DNA of 64,000 nt from Shewanella cyperi (lineage in GTDB: Bacteria; Pseudomonadota; Gammaproteobacteria; Enterobacterales; Shewanellaceae): NCBI RefSeq assembly GCF_017354985.1, contig NZ_CP071501.1:329501-393500 (forward strand), read 5' to 3'. The notes under the pieces are model-generated. The model did no database searches. It saw nothing but the letters and a program-made list of their open reading frames with translations, and was not told the DNA's origin. Shown here piece by piece: positions 42,608-53,477 of the stretch. A program made the position numbers and the translations under genes. Within the stretch, counting starts at the first letter, position 1; every line of letters begins with the position of its first letter.

Positions 42608-43939
42608 ATGACCATGCCGCTCGCCCATACCTACTCACACATAGTCCTTGGCCTGGGAGCCACAGGGCTGTCTGTGGTGCGCTATTTGGTGCGTCAGGGC
42701 ATTGAGCCGCTGGTGATGGACAGTCGCCGTGAACCGCCTGGTGCTGACAAGTTGCGTCGGGAGTTTGCCAATGTGCCGCTGATGAGCGGTGGCTTTGATT
42801 GTCGCTATTTGGTACAGGCCAAGCAGATAGTCATCAGTCCGGGGATTGCCATGGACACCCCCGAGGTGCAGGCCGCGCTGGATATGGGCATAGAGGTCAT
42901 AGGCGATATCGAGCTGTTTGCCCGCGCCATTGCCGACAAGCCACCCTGTGTGCTGGCCATTACCGGCTCCAACGGTAAGTCGACCGTCACTACCCTGGTG
43001 GGGGAAATGGCCAGGGCCGATGGCAAGCGGGTTGCGGTTGGCGGCAACATAGGTATTCCGGCACTGGAATTGCTGGAATCGGACGCCGAGCTTTTCGTAC
43101 TGGAATTGTCCAGTTTCCAATTGGAAACCACCCATAGCTTGAATTGCATTGCTGCCACCTGCCTGAATATCAGTGAAGATCATATGGACAGATACAGCGA
43201 TCTGGAGAGTTATCGTCGGGCCAAGTTGCATTTGTATGACCAGACACGGCTGTGCATTTTCAACCGTGACGACAGCCTGTCCATACCCACAGAGCCACAC
43301 AACCAGAACAGTTTTGGATTGGGTATTCCCAAGGTGGATGAGTGGGGCATAGCCGATGGCAAGATTTACCACGGCGCTACCGAGATTATGCCGTTGCTGC
43401 ATGTGGCGCTGATCGGCAGTCATAACCATGCCAATCTGATGGCGGCCATGGCCCTGGCCGATGCCGCCGGGATTAGCCGTCCAGCCATGGTCAAGGTGGC
43501 CCGCGAGTTTACCGGACTGGCCCATCGCTGTGAGGCGGTCGCCAGCCATGAAGGTATCACCTGGGTCAATGACTCCAAGGCCACCAACGTGGGCGCCACA
43601 GTGGCGGCGCTCCATGGTTTGAGCGGCCATTTGGGCGAGATCATTTTGATCGCCGGTGGTGATGGCAAGGGCGCGGACTTTGAGCCCCTGCGCGAGGCGC
43701 TGCACGGTGTCAGCCAGCTGATTACCCTGGGGCGTGACGGCCATAAGATCGCCGCGCTGAAGGAAGGTGCGATAGAGGTAGCCAATATGGCCGAAGCCGT
43801 GGCCAAGGCTGCGACCTTGGCCGGTAGCGGCGATATAGTGCTGCTGTCGCCTGCCTGCGCCAGCCTCGACATGTACAGCAATTTCATGGCCCGGGGTGAT
43901 GATTTCCGTCATCAGGTGGAGCTTCTGTATGGCAACTGA
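42608..43939 (+). CDS. murD: UDP-MurNAc-L-Ala:D-glutamate ligase
   Basis: 443 residues. It adds D-glutamate. ITGSNGKSTVTTLVGEM is the ATP loop, LELSSFQLETT and WVNDSKATNVGAT are ligase signatures, and LSPACASLDMYSNFMARGDDF is the typical C-terminal substrate loop. Starts three bases after mraY. Confidence 0.97.
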   Translation: MTMPLAHTYSHIVLGLGATGLSVVRYLVRQGIEPLVMDSRREPPGADKLRREFANVPLMSGGFDCRYLVQAKQIVISPGIAMDTPEVQAALDMGIEVIGDIELFARAIADKPPCVLAITGSNGKSTVTTLVGEMARADGKRVAVGGNIGIPALELLESDAELFVLELSSFQLETTHSLNCIAATCLNISEDHMDRYSDLESYRRAKLHLYDQTRLCIFNRDDSLSIPTEPHNQNSFGLGIPKVDEWGIADGKIYHGATEIMPLLHVALIGSHNHANLMAAMALADAAGISRPAMVKVAREFTGLAHRCEAVASHEGITWVNDSKATNVGATVAALHGLSGHLGEIILIAGGDGKGADFEPLREALHGVSQLITLGRDGHKIAALKEGAIEVANMAEAVAKAATLAGSGDIVLLSPACASLDMYSNFMARGDDFRHQVELLYGN

Positions 43940-45140
43940 CAGCAGACAGCTCAACTTGTTTGAGCGCAGTGGCAATCTTTGGACGGCCTGGTGGGGAGGC
44001 CAAAAGGCGCCCGGCACCCAGCTTTACGACCGTTCATTGCTGACGGCTGTGTTGTCGCTGATCGCTTTTGGTTTTGTGATGGTGATGTCGGCTTCCATGC
44101 CAGAGGCTCAGAGTCTGACCGGCAACCCGTTCCATTTTATGATACGTCACTGCGCTTACCTGGTGGGGTGCGTGATTATTGCCACCCTGGTGCTGCGCAT
44201 CGAAATGAGCCGCTGGCAACAGGTCAGTCCGCTGTTGTTGCTGGTGGTGGGCCTTATGTTGGTGGGGGTGCTGATAGTAGGTACTACGGTGAACGGCGCC
44301 AAGCGCTGGTTGTCCGTAGGGCCGATACGCATTCAGGTGGCCGAATTGGCCAAGTTTGCCTTTGCCGTGTACATGTCCGGCTATCTGGTGCGTCGTCACC
44401 AAGAGTTGCGCGAAAACGCCAAGGGGTTCTACAAACCCATTGCAGTGTTTGCTGTCTACGCTGTGCTGATCCTGGCCCAGCCGGATCTGGGAACCGTGGT
44501 GGTGCTGTTTGTTGGCACTGTGGGGCTGTTGTTCATGGCCGGGGCCCGTTTGCTGGACTTCTTCGCCCTGATCCTCTCCGGGGTGTTGGCCTTTGTGGCC
44601 CTGGTGCTGCTGGAGCCCTACCGGATGCGGCGGGTGACTTCTTTTATGGATCCCTGGCAGGATCCCTTCGGCAGCGGTTACCAGTTGACCCAGTCCTTGA
44701 TGGCCTACGGCCGCGGTGACTGGTTGGGGCAGGGGCTAGGCAACAGTATTCAGAAGTTGGAATATCTGCCCGAGGCCCACACCGACTTTATCTTTGCCGT
44801 GATAGGGGAAGAGTTGGGATTCGTTGGCATAGTGATGGTGCTGTCGGTGCTTTTATTTGTGGCGCTGCGGGCCATTCGCCTGGGTAATCAGTGCCTGTCG
44901 CTGGATAAGGCCTTTGAAGGTTACCTGGCCTATGCCATAGGGATCTGGATCTGCTTCCAGACCGTGGTGAATGTGGGCGCCAGTATCGGCATGTTGCCCA
45001 CCAAGGGGCTGACCTTGCCCTTTATCAGTTACGGTGGTTCAAGTTTGTGGGTCATGACCGCGGCAGCCATGTTGCTGCTGCGTATCGATCACGAGCGGCG
45101 TTTGGGGATGATCCAGGCGGTGCAGGGGAGAACTTCATGA
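43929..45140 (+). CDS. ftsW: Septal peptidoglycan glycosyltransferase FtsW
   Basis: 403 residues, SEDS family with about ten membrane helices. It polymerises lipid II at the septum with Fts[35 protein letters not shown], and the conserved [13 protein letters not shown] are visible. A frame from 43896 exists, but [10 protein letters not shown] at 43929 follows a GGAG. It overlaps murD by 11 bases. Confidence 0.96.
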   Translation: MATDSRQLNLFERSGNLWTAWWGGQKAPGTQLYDRSLLTAVLSLIAFGFVMVMSASMPEAQSLTGNPFHFMIRHCAYLVGCVIIATLVLRIEMSRWQQVSPLLLLVVGLMLVGVLIVGTTVNGAKRWLSVGPIRIQVAELAKFAFAVYMSGYLVRRHQELRENAKGFYKPIAVFAVYAVLILAQPDLGTVVVLFVGTVGLLFMAGARLLDFFALILSGVLAFVALVLLEPYRMRRVTSFMDPWQDPFGSGYQLTQSLMAYGRGDWLGQGLGNSIQKLEYLPEAHTDFIFAVIGEELGFVGIVMVLSVLLFVALRAIRLGNQCLSLDKAFEGYLAYAIGIWICFQTVVNVGASIGMLPTKGLTLPFISYGGSSLWVMTAAAMLLLRIDHERRLGMIQAVQGRTS

Positions 45141-46219
45141 GCCGGCAAAAACGCATTCTGGTGATGGCCGGCGGCACCGGCGGTCACGTGTTCCCGGCGC
45201 TCGCCGTGGCGCGAACCTTGGCCAAAGATGGCTGGCAGGTGCGCTGGTTGGGTACGGCCGACAGGATGGAGGCCCGCCTGGTGCCCCAACACGGATTCGA
45301 TATCGACTTTCTCGATATCAAGGGCGTGCGCGGCAATGGCCTTATTCGCAAGCTTGCAGCGCCGTTCAAGATTTTGCGCTCCATTTTGCAGGCGCGGGCC
45401 GTGATCAAGGAATTCAAGCCCGATGTGGTGCTGGGCATGGGCGGCTTTGCCAGTGGTCCCGGTGGCGTTGCCGCCTGGCTCAGTGGTATCCCACTGGTGC
45501 TGCACGAGCAAAATGCCGTGCCCGGTGTGACCAACAAATTGCTGTCGCGTATTGCCACACGGGTGCTGTGTGCCTTCAAGGGCGCCTTTGACCATGGCGC
45601 CGAGGTGGTGGGCAATCCCATTCGCCAGGAGTTGGTGGCACTGGGCGCCGAGCGGCAACAAAGTGGTGAGCACGGTGACTCAATGCGCTTGTTGGTGGTG
45701 GGTGGCAGCCTGGGGGCTCAGGTGTTCAACGAACTGCTGCCTGAGGTCTGCGCCCGTTTAAGCCAAAGCCAATCCGTGACCGTCTGGCACCAGGTGGGCA
45801 AGAACAACCTGGCCAAGGTCCAGGCCGACTACCAGCTGCGTGGCCAGGATGGCGGCGTCAAGGTGGCCGAATTTATTGATGACATGGAAGCGGCTTACCG
45901 CTGGGCCGATCTGGTGATCTGCCGTGCCGGTGCCCTGACAGTGTCTGAACTTGCCGCAGTGGGACTGCCCGGCATTTTGGTGCCCTTTCCCCACGCGGTG
46001 GATGATCACCAGACGCTCAATGCCAGGGTGCTGGTAGATGCCGGGGCAGCTTTTTTGCTGCCGCAGACCATAGTGACGGCCGATCTGCTGGTCAGCAAGT
46101 TGCAGTTGCTGGCCGGTGACCGAGAAGAACTTTCCCGCATGGGACAACGAGCCAGGGCGGCCGCAGTACTGGATGCAACCGACAGGGTTGCCGACGTGTG
46201 CCGTCAGCTGGCGCGATAA
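45137..46219 (+). CDS. murG: UDP-GlcNAc:lipid I N-acetylglucosaminyltransferase
   Basis: 360 residues, peripheral GT28 enzyme converting lipid I to lipid [15 protein letters not shown] is the N-terminal glycine loop; [13 protein letters not shown] and the C-terminal [29 protein letters not shown]-GlcNAc site are clear. ATGA overlap with the ftsW stop. The upstream extension to 45047 lies within ftsW and is not used. Confidence 0.97.
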   Translation: MSRQKRILVMAGGTGGHVFPALAVARTLAKDGWQVRWLGTADRMEARLVPQHGFDIDFLDIKGVRGNGLIRKLAAPFKILRSILQARAVIKEFKPDVVLGMGGFASGPGGVAAWLSGIPLVLHEQNAVPGVTNKLLSRIATRVLCAFKGAFDHGAEVVGNPIRQELVALGAERQQSGEHGDSMRLLVVGGSLGAQVFNELLPEVCARLSQSQSVTVWHQVGKNNLAKVQADYQLRGQDGGVKVAEFIDDMEAAYRWADLVICRAGALTVSELAAVGLPGILVPFPHAVDDHQTLNARVLVDAGAAFLLPQTIVTADLLVSKLQLLAGDREELSRMGQRARAAAVLDATDRVADVCRQLAR

Positions 46220-46228
46220 AGGTTAGTT

Positions 46229-47695
46229 ATGACAGAAACAGAAAAGTACCGACAGCTCAGAACCATGATCCCGGAAATGCGCCGCATTCGCCGCATTCAC
46301 TTCGTCGGCATAGGCGGCGCGGGTATGGGCGGTATCGCCGAGGTGCTGCTCAATGAGGGCTATCAGATCAGTGGTTCGGACATAGCCGCCAATGCCGTGA
46401 CCGAACGCCTGGCGTCCCTCGGCGCCAAGGTGATCATTGGCCACGACGCTGACAATGTGGCCGGTGTTGATGTGGTGGTGGTCTCCACCGCCATCAAGAG
46501 TGACAACCCAGAGATAGCCGCCGCCCAGCAGAACAGGACCCCCATAGTGCGCCGGGCCGAGATGCTGGCGGAACTGATGCGTTATCGCCATGGGGTGGCT
46601 GTGGCCGGTACCCACGGCAAGACCACAACCACCAGTCTGATTGCCAGCATCTATGGCCAGGCCGGTCGTGATCCGACCTTTGTGATTGGTGGCCTGCTCA
46701 ACAGTGCCGGCACCAATGCCCGTCTGGGATCGAGCCGTTACCTGATTGCCGAAGCGGACGAGAGTGATGCCAGCTTCCTGCATTTGCAGCCCATGGTGAC
46801 CGTGGTAACCAATATCGAAGCCGATCATATGGATACCTATGGTGGCGACTTTGAGCGGCTCAAGTCCACCTTTGTGGACTTTATGCATAACCTGCCGTTT
46901 TACGGTGTGGCCGTGGTCTGTATCGACGATCCCGTGGTGCGGGAAATCATGCCTCGCATTGGCCGTAAGGTAGTGACCTACGGTTTCAGCGAAGATGCCG
47001 ATGTGCGGGCACTGGATTTTGTGCAACAGGGGCATAAGTGCCGCTTCACCGTCCGTCGTCAGGGCCGTGATGATTTGGCTTTGGTGGTGAACCTGCCCGG
47101 TCAGCACAATGTGCTCAATTCCCTGGCCGCCATCGCTGTGGCCACAGAGGATGATATTGAGGATGAGGCCATCATCAAGGCGCTGGAAGAATTCCAGGGC
47201 ATAGGTCGCCGCTTTCAGCATCTGGGCAAGTTTGCCACCCCCAAGGGCGAGGTCATGTTGGTTGACGACTATGGTCATCACCCCAGCGAAGTGGCGGCCA
47301 CCATCAAGGCGGCTCGCGCCGGATGGCCGGATAAACGTTTGGTAATGGCCTATCAGCCACACAGGTACAGCCGTACCCGGGATCTGTACGAGGACTTCGT
47401 CGAAGTGCTGTCCCAGGTGGACAAGCTGTTGCTGCTGGAGGTCTATGCCGCCGGTGAAACGCCGATCCCGGGCGCCGATGGCCGGGCGCTGTGCCGCTCC
47501 ATCCGTCAGCGGGGCTTGTTGGAGCCGATATTTGTCGCCGGGCCCGAGCAATTGGCGCCGCTATTGGCCGATGTGCTTGCCGATGGTGACCTGTTGCTCT
47601 GTCAGGGCGCCGGAAACATAGGTGCCCTGTCGCGGCAGTTGGCGGCTTCGGAACTGGGCTTTGCCAAATCGGAAAAAGATGATGCAGATCAGTGA
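46229..47695 (+). CDS. murC: UDP-MurNAc:L-alanine ligase
   Basis: 488 residues. First ligase of the stem peptide. [22 protein letters not shown] is the UDP-binding loop, [15 protein letters not shown] the ATP loop, and [18 protein letters not shown] the ligase signature. In many gammaproteobacteria ddl follows murC; here ftsQ follows after a 100-base gap with its own promoter-like sequence. Confidence 0.97.
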   Translation: MTETEKYRQLRTMIPEMRRIRRIHFVGIGGAGMGGIAEVLLNEGYQISGSDIAANAVTERLASLGAKVIIGHDADNVAGVDVVVVSTAIKSDNPEIAAAQQNRTPIVRRAEMLAELMRYRHGVAVAGTHGKTTTTSLIASIYGQAGRDPTFVIGGLLNSAGTNARLGSSRYLIAEADESDASFLHLQPMVTVVTNIEADHMDTYGGDFERLKSTFVDFMHNLPFYGVAVVCIDDPVVREIMPRIGRKVVTYGFSEDADVRALDFVQQGHKCRFTVRRQGRDDLALVVNLPGQHNVLNSLAAIAVATEDDIEDEAIIKALEEFQGIGRRFQHLGKFATPKGEVMLVDDYGHHPSEVAATIKAARAGWPDKRLVMAYQPHRYSRTRDLYEDFVEVLSQVDKLLLLEVYAAGETPIPGADGRALCRSIRQRGLLEPIFVAGPEQLAPLLADVLADGDLLLCQGAGNIGALSRQLAASELGFAKSEKDDADQ

Positions 47696-47730
47696 ATCGC
47701 AGTCACTGAATAATTACTGCTCCGGGGACT

Positions 47731-47758
47731 TTGACCTGGGATCTGCGGTCGATATAAT
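47731..47758 (+). promoter_or_regulatory. Probable promoter of ftsQAZ
   Basis: TTGACC (47731-47736) and a perfect TATAAT (47753-47758), spacer 16, inside the murC-ftsQ gap. It would give ftsQ-ftsA-ftsZ a separate transcript. Confidence 0.7.
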
Positions 47759-47795
47759 GGCCGGTTTTCGGCGTCCGTACGGAGAAGCCTGAACC

Positions 47796-48551
47796 ATGGG
47801 CAGGGTCGATGGCCTGAAGCAAAAGCTGGCGGCGGTGGACTGGTATTTAACTTCCGGGCTGCTGTTTTTGGCCTTGGTATTGAGTGGACTGGGTTATGCG
47901 GCCTATCGGTTGCAGCTGTTGCTCAATGATGCCGAGGCCTTGCCGATTGAGGCCGTGGTGATCAAGGGCGAGCGCAGGCTCACCTCCGAGGAGGAAATCC
48001 GCGGCGCCCTGCAGAACTTGATGGCCAGAAGCTTTTTCAGTGCCGATGTGACCGAGGTGCAAAAGGCCATAGAGGCCTTGCCCTGGGTATACCGGGCCTC
48101 GGTACGGCGGGTATGGCCGGCCCGGCTGAAGGTGTATCTGCAGGAGCAGCAACCTGCGGCCCATTGGAACCAGGATAAGTGGCTTAATGTCCACGGGGAA
48201 GTGTTCCAGGCGCCGCTGCGGGAGGGACTGCCGCAGTTGCCGAATTTGGCCGGTCAGGATCAGAGTGCCGCCGAGGTGCTGGAAAGTTTTAAACAGATGA
48301 GCGAGCTGCTTGAGCTCAACGGGTTTACCCTGGCATCCCTGAGCCTGAGTCCCCGCCACGCCTGGATAGCCACCCTGGAAAAGGGGGTGGTACTGGAGTT
48401 GGGACGGGAAGACAAGATGGCCAGGATCCAGAGATTTATTAATGTTTACCCCACCCTGGCACAGCAGCAGAAAGGGATCGCCAAGGTGGATTTGCGCTAC
48501 GACACAGGTTTGGCCGTAGGCTGGGAAGAGACAAAAAAAGAGAGCCGTTAA
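47796..48551 (+). CDS. ftsQ: Cell division protein FtsQ
   Basis: 251 residues. One membrane helix (about 19-41) and a periplasmic POTRA domain (LPIEAVVIKGERRLTSEEEIRGALQN) followed by the FtsQ beta domain (LPWVYRASVRRVWPARLKVYLQEQQPAAHWN). It forms the FtsQLB complex that recruits late division proteins. GGAG lies eleven bases before the start. Confidence 0.94.
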   Translation: MGRVDGLKQKLAAVDWYLTSGLLFLALVLSGLGYAAYRLQLLLNDAEALPIEAVVIKGERRLTSEEEIRGALQNLMARSFFSADVTEVQKAIEALPWVYRASVRRVWPARLKVYLQEQQPAAHWNQDKWLNVHGEVFQAPLREGLPQLPNLAGQDQSAAEVLESFKQMSELLELNGFTLASLSLSPRHAWIATLEKGVVLELGREDKMARIQRFINVYPTLAQQQKGIAKVDLRYDTGLAVGWEETKKESR

Positions 48552-48554
48552 CTG

Positions 48555-49790
48555 ATGACCAAGAACCAGGATAGAAATCTGATAGTCGGATTGGACATAG
48601 GTACCTCCAAGGTCGCTGTGATCATTGGAGAGGTCTTGCCTGACGGAGAGATCTGCGTCGTTGGCCTGGGCAGTCATCCGTCCCGTGGTATGGACAAGGG
48701 CGGCGTCAACGATCTGGACTCCATAGTGCGCAGCGTACAGCGGGCGCTGGATCAGGCCGAGCTGATGGCCGATTGTCAGGTGTCCTCCGTGTACCTGAGC
48801 ATTTCCGGCAAACACATCGCCTGTCAGAACGAAAACGGCATGGTGTCCATCAATGACGAGGAAGTGACCCAGGAAGATGTGGACAACGTGATCCACACGG
48901 CCCGTTCGGTGAAGATCCCCAACGAACGCCGCATCCTGCATGTGCTGCCCCAGGAATATGCCATCGACGTTCAGGAAGGCATCCGCAGCCCCATAGGTAT
49001 GTCCGGCATGCGTATGGAGGCCAAGGTGCACATGGTCACCTGCGCCAATGACATGGCCAAGAACATTACCAAGAGCGTCGAGCGTTGCGGCCTGAAGGTG
49101 GACGATCTGGTGTTTTCCGGCATCGCCTCCGCCGACTCAGTGCTGACCAATGACGAGAAAGATCTCGGCGTCTGCCTGGTGGACATAGGTGGCGGTACCA
49201 CGGATATCGCCGTCTATACCAATGGCGCTCTGCGTCACTGCGCCGTGGTACCGGTTGCCGGTAATCAGGTGACCAGTGATATCGCCAAGATTTTCCGTAC
49301 ACCGCTGACCCATGCCGAGCAAATCAAGGTGCAGTATGCCAGTGCCCGCAGTGCCATGGTCAGCCGCGAAGACAGTATCGATGTTCCGTCCGTGGGGGGA
49401 CGGCCATCAAGGACCATGTCGCGCCATACCCTGGCCGAAGTGGTCGAACCCAGATATCAGGAGCTGTTTGAGCTGGTGCTCAAGCAGCTCAAGGACAGTG
49501 GTCTGGAAGATCAGATCGCTGCAGGCATAGTGCTGACCGGGGGGACTGCCTCCATCGAAGGGGCGGTCGATGTGGCCGAAGCCACCTTCGGTATGCCGGT
49601 CAGGGTCGCTTCACCGCTGCCGGTGAAGGGCTTGTACGAATATGTGGACCAGCCGATTTACTCCACCGGGGTAGGCTTGCTCCACTATGGGGCCAGAAGG
49701 GTTATCGAACGTCAGTTCGAGCGCCCCGAACGCCAAGGGGTCACCAGTCTCTGGAATCGGGTCCAGAGCTGGTTTAAAGGTGAATTTTAA
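48555..49790 (+). CDS. ftsA: Cell division protein FtsA
   Basis: 411 residues, actin-like ATPase tethering FtsZ to the membrane. LIVGLDIGTSKVAVIIGE is phosphate loop 1, VDIGGGTTDIAVY phosphate loop 2 and IVLTGGTASIEGAVDVAE the adenosine loop. The C-terminal amphipathic membrane helix is SLWNRVQSWFKGEF. Starts three bases after ftsQ. Confidence 0.98.
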   Translation: MTKNQDRNLIVGLDIGTSKVAVIIGEVLPDGEICVVGLGSHPSRGMDKGGVNDLDSIVRSVQRALDQAELMADCQVSSVYLSISGKHIACQNENGMVSINDEEVTQEDVDNVIHTARSVKIPNERRILHVLPQEYAIDVQEGIRSPIGMSGMRMEAKVHMVTCANDMAKNITKSVERCGLKVDDLVFSGIASADSVLTNDEKDLGVCLVDIGGGTTDIAVYTNGALRHCAVVPVAGNQVTSDIAKIFRTPLTHAEQIKVQYASARSAMVSREDSIDVPSVGGRPSRTMSRHTLAEVVEPRYQELFELVLKQLKDSGLEDQIAAGIVLTGGTASIEGAVDVAEATFGMPVRVASPLPVKGLYEYVDQPIYSTGVGLLHYGARRVIERQFERPERQGVTSLWNRVQSWFKGEF

Positions 49791-49819
49791 AATAACGCAG
49801 GCAAACGGAGATTTAGACC

Positions 49820-51010
49820 ATGTTTGAAATCATGGAAACCCATTCCGACGAGGCGGTGATCAAGGTCATCGGTGTCGGTGGTGGCGGTGGTAACGCCGTC
49901 GAGCATATGGTGAAGCACAATATCGAAGGTGTGGAGTTTGTGGCCACCAACACGGATGCCCAGGCGCTGCGCAAGTCCGCCGCCGGGTCCACCATCCAGT
50001 TGGGTCGTGATGTCACCAAGGGCCTGGGTGCCGGAGCAAACCCTGAAGTGGGTCGTGCCGCAGCCGAGGAAGACAGGGAAAATATCCGTGCCGCTATCCG
50101 CGGTTCGGACATGATCTTTATCGCTGCCGGTATGGGCGGTGGTACAGGTACGGGCGCCGCACCTGTTGTGGCCCAGATTGCCAGGGAAGAAGGCATTCTG
50201 ACCGTAGCCGTGGTCACCAAGCCGTTCCCCTTCGAAGGCAAGAAGCGTATGGCCTATGCCGAGCAGGGTATCGCCGAACTGGCCAAGTATGTGGACTCGC
50301 TGATCACCATACCCAACGAGAAGTTGCTCAAGGTACTGGGTCGCGGTACCTCGCTGCTCGATGCCTTTGCTGCCGCCAACAACGTGCTGCTGGGTGCTGT
50401 ACAGGGTATTGCCGAGCTGATCACCCGCCCAGGTCTTATCAACGTCGACTTCGCCGACGTGAAGACAGTGATGTCCGAAATGGGCAACGCCATGATGGGT
50501 ACAGGTGTGGCCAGCGGTGACGACCGCGCAGAAGAAGCCGCCGAAGCCGCCGTCGCCAGCCCACTGCTGGAAGACATAGATCTCGCAGGTGCCCGCGGCG
50601 TGTTGGTGAACATCACCGCCGGTATGGATATGAGCATTGAAGAGTTCGAGACTGTGGGTAACCACGTCAAGGCTTATGCCTCTGATAACGCCACTGTGGT
50701 GGTGGGTGCGGTTATCGATCCTGAAATGAGCAACGAGCTGCGGGTAACTGTGGTTGCCACAGGTATCGGCGCCGACAAGAAGCCCGATATCCAGCTGGTA
50801 CACAAGGCGCAGCCACGGATTGAGCCTGTGATCCAGGTTGAGCCTCGCATTGAGCCCATGGTGACCGAAGAGCCTGTATACCAGACTCACACTGCCGCCA
50901 TGGCCAAGAGCAACGCCGCACCACAGGTGAACCCGACGCCTGCGCCTGCGGTGAAGAACGAGCTTGATTATCTGGACATTCCTGCCTTCCTGCGCAAACA
51001 GGCGGATTGA
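49820..51010 (+). CDS. ftsZ: Cell division protein FtsZ
   Basis: 396 residues, tubulin-like GTPase forming the Z ring. [13 protein letters not shown] is the GTP signature, NTDAQAL and [14 protein letters not shown] are conserved. The variable linker (about 320-380) is followed by the conserved tail [15 protein letters not shown] that binds FtsA, ZipA and SlmA. SlmA is also encoded in this window. Confidence 0.98.
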   Translation: MFEIMETHSDEAVIKVIGVGGGGGNAVEHMVKHNIEGVEFVATNTDAQALRKSAAGSTIQLGRDVTKGLGAGANPEVGRAAAEEDRENIRAAIRGSDMIFIAAGMGGGTGTGAAPVVAQIAREEGILTVAVVTKPFPFEGKKRMAYAEQGIAELAKYVDSLITIPNEKLLKVLGRGTSLLDAFAAANNVLLGAVQGIAELITRPGLINVDFADVKTVMSEMGNAMMGTGVASGDDRAEEAAEAAVASPLLEDIDLAGARGVLVNITAGMDMSIEEFETVGNHVKAYASDNATVVVGAVIDPEMSNELRVTVVATGIGADKKPDIQLVHKAQPRIEPVIQVEPRIEPMVTEEPVYQTHTAAMAKSNAAPQVNPTPAPAVKNELDYLDIPAFLRKQAD

Positions 51011-51061
51011 TCACGGGACTCTGGGCTGCCAGTGGACAACCTCGGCAAAGTAGCTTAATTT

Positions 51062-51089
51062 TTGTGAAATGCCAAAGTTGTGCTAGCAT
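51062..51089 (+). promoter_or_regulatory. Candidate lpxC promoter
   Basis: TTGTGA (51062-51067) and TAGCAT (51084-51089), spacer 16, with an upstream TGC resembling an extended -10. It lies in the 160-base ftsZ-lpxC gap. Confidence 0.5.
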
Positions 51090-51170
51090 ATCCGACCAGC
51101 CGATTTGACGGCTGTTGGCTATGCCTGCCTGAATGATGGCTAACTAGTTGAAATGTAAACGGGTATCTGA

Positions 51171-52091
51171 ATGATTTTTCAAAGAACTGTTCAAAACATG
51201 GTAAAGAGCACTGGGGTCGGATTGCATTCCGGCAACAAGGTGACTTTGACCATAAAACCCGCACCCATAAACGCCGGAATTACTCTGGTGCGTACCGATT
51301 TGACGCCGGCGGTGGAAATCCCTGCCAAGGCCGATCAGGTACGTGAAACCACTATGTGCACCGCACTGGTGAATGACGAAGGGGTTCGCATTTCGACCAT
51401 TGAGCATCTGTTCGCCGCGCTTGCCGGTTTGGGCATAGACAACGCGATCATCGAAGTGGATGCGCCGGAAATACCGATAATGGATGGCAGTGCCAGTCCA
51501 TTTGTATTCCTGCTGCAAACCGCCGGTATTCAGGAACAGGCCGCACCCAAGAAGTATCTCAGGATCAAACGCACTGTGCGTGTTGAAGACGGCGATAAGT
51601 GGGCCGAATTGCGTCCACACCAGGGGTTCAGGGTCAATTTTGCCATTGACTTCAAGCACCCCGAGATTGCCCGCAGTCAACAGCACATGGTGATGGACTT
51701 CTCCAGCACCGCGTTTGTCAAAGACATCAGCCGCGCCCGAACCTTTGGTTTTATGCGCGATATCGAGTATCTGCGTGCCAACAACCTGGCACTGGGTGGC
51801 AGCATGGAAAATGCTGTGGTGCTTGACGAATACCGCGTCCTCAACCCCGATGGCCTGCGTTATGAGGATGAGTTCGTAAAGCACAAGATCCTGGATGCCT
51901 TTGGTGATCTTTACGTTGCCGGGCACGCGATAGTCGGTGAGTTCTGTGCCTTCAAAACAGGCCATGCCCTGAACAACCAATTGGTCAGGGCCCTGCTGGC
52001 ACAGCAGGATGCCTGGGAACTGGTGAGCTTCGAAAAAGAAGCCGATGTTCCGGTCAGCTTTATGGTGCCCCAGGGCGCCGTGCTGGCCTAA
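51171..52091 (+). CDS. lpxC: UDP-3-O-acyl-N-acetylglucosamine deacetylase
   Basis: 306 residues (305 in E. coli). Zinc deacetylase, the committed step of lipid A synthesis. [60 protein letters not shown] with a zinc His, and [15 protein letters not shown] with zinc His/Asp are visible. No FtsH-degradation study can be read from sequence, but the C-terminus ends in hydrophobic AVLA as in degraded forms of the enzyme. Confidence 0.97.
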   Translation: MIFQRTVQNMVKSTGVGLHSGNKVTLTIKPAPINAGITLVRTDLTPAVEIPAKADQVRETTMCTALVNDEGVRISTIEHLFAALAGLGIDNAIIEVDAPEIPIMDGSASPFVFLLQTAGIQEQAAPKKYLRIKRTVRVEDGDKWAELRPHQGFRVNFAIDFKHPEIARSQQHMVMDFSSTAFVKDISRARTFGFMRDIEYLRANNLALGGSMENAVVLDEYRVLNPDGLRYEDEFVKHKILDAFGDLYVAGHAIVGEFCAFKTGHALNNQLVRALLAQQDAWELVSFEKEADVPVSFMVPQGAVLA

Positions 52092-52097
52092 TCCGAA

Positions 52098-52550
52098 TTA
52101 AGACTGCCTTTTACGGCTGGCTAATGCAGCCAGCCGTTTTAGTTTCTGGCCCAGGGATCCTTCGGTGTGCTCGGCCAGGGCATTGATGTGTGCGGCAGCC
52201 GTTTCGCTCAATTGATTGGTGTTATTGCGTGAGATTGGCGTATACATAGCCAATCCCGGGTTGACTTTAACCTCGATAGAGGTAAGCATTGGGAGCGTTT
52301 CGGCCTGGAGCCGTGCCAATAATGCGGACTTTTGGAAGTTTATCCTGGCTGCCCAGGCAGCCGTGGTGGTTTCAATAATAAGAATACCCTGGCGGAGATT
52401 GGCCACTTTGAGCTGCTCCGTCACCGGACCAGAAAGCATCTGTTTCACCGCGTGATTCAGATTGGTCAGCAGTTCTGCTTTTTCTGCAAGATCCGGCAGC
52501 TGACCTGCCTGGTGAAGCAGCAGACTGAGGTCCTGGGGAAGCTTCTTCAT
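52098..52550 (-). CDS. DUF721 family protein
   Basis: 150 residues. LLTNLNHAVKQMLSGPVTEQLKVANLRQGILIIETTTAAWAARINFQKSALLARL matches the DUF721 (DciA-like) fold pattern; the position next to secA is common for this family in gammaproteobacteria. DciA proteins load the replicative helicase where DnaC is absent; whether this short protein does so is uncertain. The frame extends to 53063 through the neighbouring gene, but the start at 52550 gives the normal length. No strong ribosome site is visible. Convergent with lpxC by six bases. Confidence 0.78.
   Translation of the reverse strand: MKKLPQDLSLLLHQAGQLPDLAEKAELLTNLNHAVKQMLSGPVTEQLKVANLRQGILIIETTTAAWAARINFQKSALLARLQAETLPMLTSIEVKVNPGLAMYTPISRNNTNQLSETAAAHINALAEHTEGSLGQKLKRLAALASRKRQS
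52113..52140 (+). terminator. lpxC terminator inside the DUF721 coding end
   Basis: ACGGCTGGC pairs with GCCAGCCGT around a 7-base loop, followed by TTTT. It lies within the last codons of the convergent gene. Confidence 0.75.
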
Positions 52551-52577
52551 ATGATAATAAGATGGCTGAATTAGGCT

Positions 52578-53477
52578 ATGAGTGTAACAGTTTTTATTCA
52601 AGGTCGGAATGGCGTGACCCGTTGGCAGCCAGGCAAACGCTGGTTGCTGTTGCCTTTTCTGCTGCTGGCGGCAGGCACCGGCTTTTACCAATACAACAGC
52701 GATCGCTTTGAATCGCAACGGGCCCGTGTCGAAGGTGAGCGCGAGGCCCGTGAAGCCCAGAAAAAACAGGTGTTGGAACTTAAATCCGCCACCGAAACCC
52801 AACTTGCCACCCTGGTGACCTACGTTGCCCGGATGCAGGCAAAAATGACCCGTCTTGAAGCGCTGGGGCAGCAGCTCGCCCAAAACTACCAACTGGAAGA
52901 TCAATTTGATTTCTCCGCTGAAGTGGGTGTGGGTGGTATGAGCGAACTCGGCAGCAGCATAGAACTTGGTCAGCTTATTGAGGACATGGATAAGCTGGCA
53001 TTCAGAATTGATAACAATGACGCTCAGATGGCGCTGCTTGAAACAGTGACATCCAATCTCCATATAGATGAAGAGCGTTTTGTATCAGGGCGTCCGGTCA
53101 GCAAAGGCTGGCTATCTTCGCCCTACGGTTTACGCAATGATCCCTTCACCGGCCGCAGAACCATGCATAAAGGCATAGACTTTGCGGGTACAGAAGGGGC
53201 GGATGTCCTCGCCACCGCCGGTGGTGTGGTGACATGGGCAGGGAACATGTTTGGCTATGGCGAATTGGTGGAGATAGATCATGGTAATGGTCTGCGCACC
53301 CGTTATGGTCACAATCAAGCTTTGTCAGTAACTGTGGGTGACGTGGTCGCCAAGGGCGAGAAAATTGCCTCAATGGGAAGTACTGGGCGGTCTACCGGCC
53401 CCCATGTGCATTATGAAGTGTTGCGCAGTGGACAGCAGATCGATCCGCAGAAGTTCGTCTACCGCAAGGCTGGTTAA
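52578..53477 (+). CDS. M23 family peptidase (LytM-domain envelope protein)
   Basis: 299 residues. N-terminal membrane anchor (RWLLLPFLLLAAGTGFYQY, about 21-39), a coiled coil about 45-110, then a LytM domain: RTMHKGIDFAG with zinc His and Asp, and the HVHYE motif near 281. All expected zinc ligands are present, so it is probably an active peptidoglycan endopeptidase. It starts only 27 bases from the divergent DUF721 start and precedes secA, where E. coli has secM. Confidence 0.88.
   Translation: MSVTVFIQGRNGVTRWQPGKRWLLLPFLLLAAGTGFYQYNSDRFESQRARVEGEREAREAQKKQVLELKSATETQLATLVTYVARMQAKMTRLEALGQQLAQNYQLEDQFDFSAEVGVGGMSELGSSIELGQLIEDMDKLAFRIDNNDAQMALLETVTSNLHIDEERFVSGRPVSKGWLSSPYGLRNDPFTGRRTMHKGIDFAGTEGADVLATAGGVVTWAGNMFGYGELVEIDHGNGLRTRYGHNQALSVTVGDVVAKGEKIASMGSTGRSTGPHVHYEVLRSGQQIDPQKFVYRKAG

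Noticed and set aside
42635..44017. 460-codon antisense frame over murD
   Set aside because: Shadow of a high-GC gene with clear ligase motifs; composition is His/Gln-rich as usual for antisense frames.
46223..47551. 442-codon antisense frame over murC
   Set aside because: Antisense shadow without ribosome site or family resemblance.
52551..53063. N-terminal extension of the DUF721 frame
   Set aside because: Runs antisense through the M23 gene and is not part of the family length; the start at 52550 was used.
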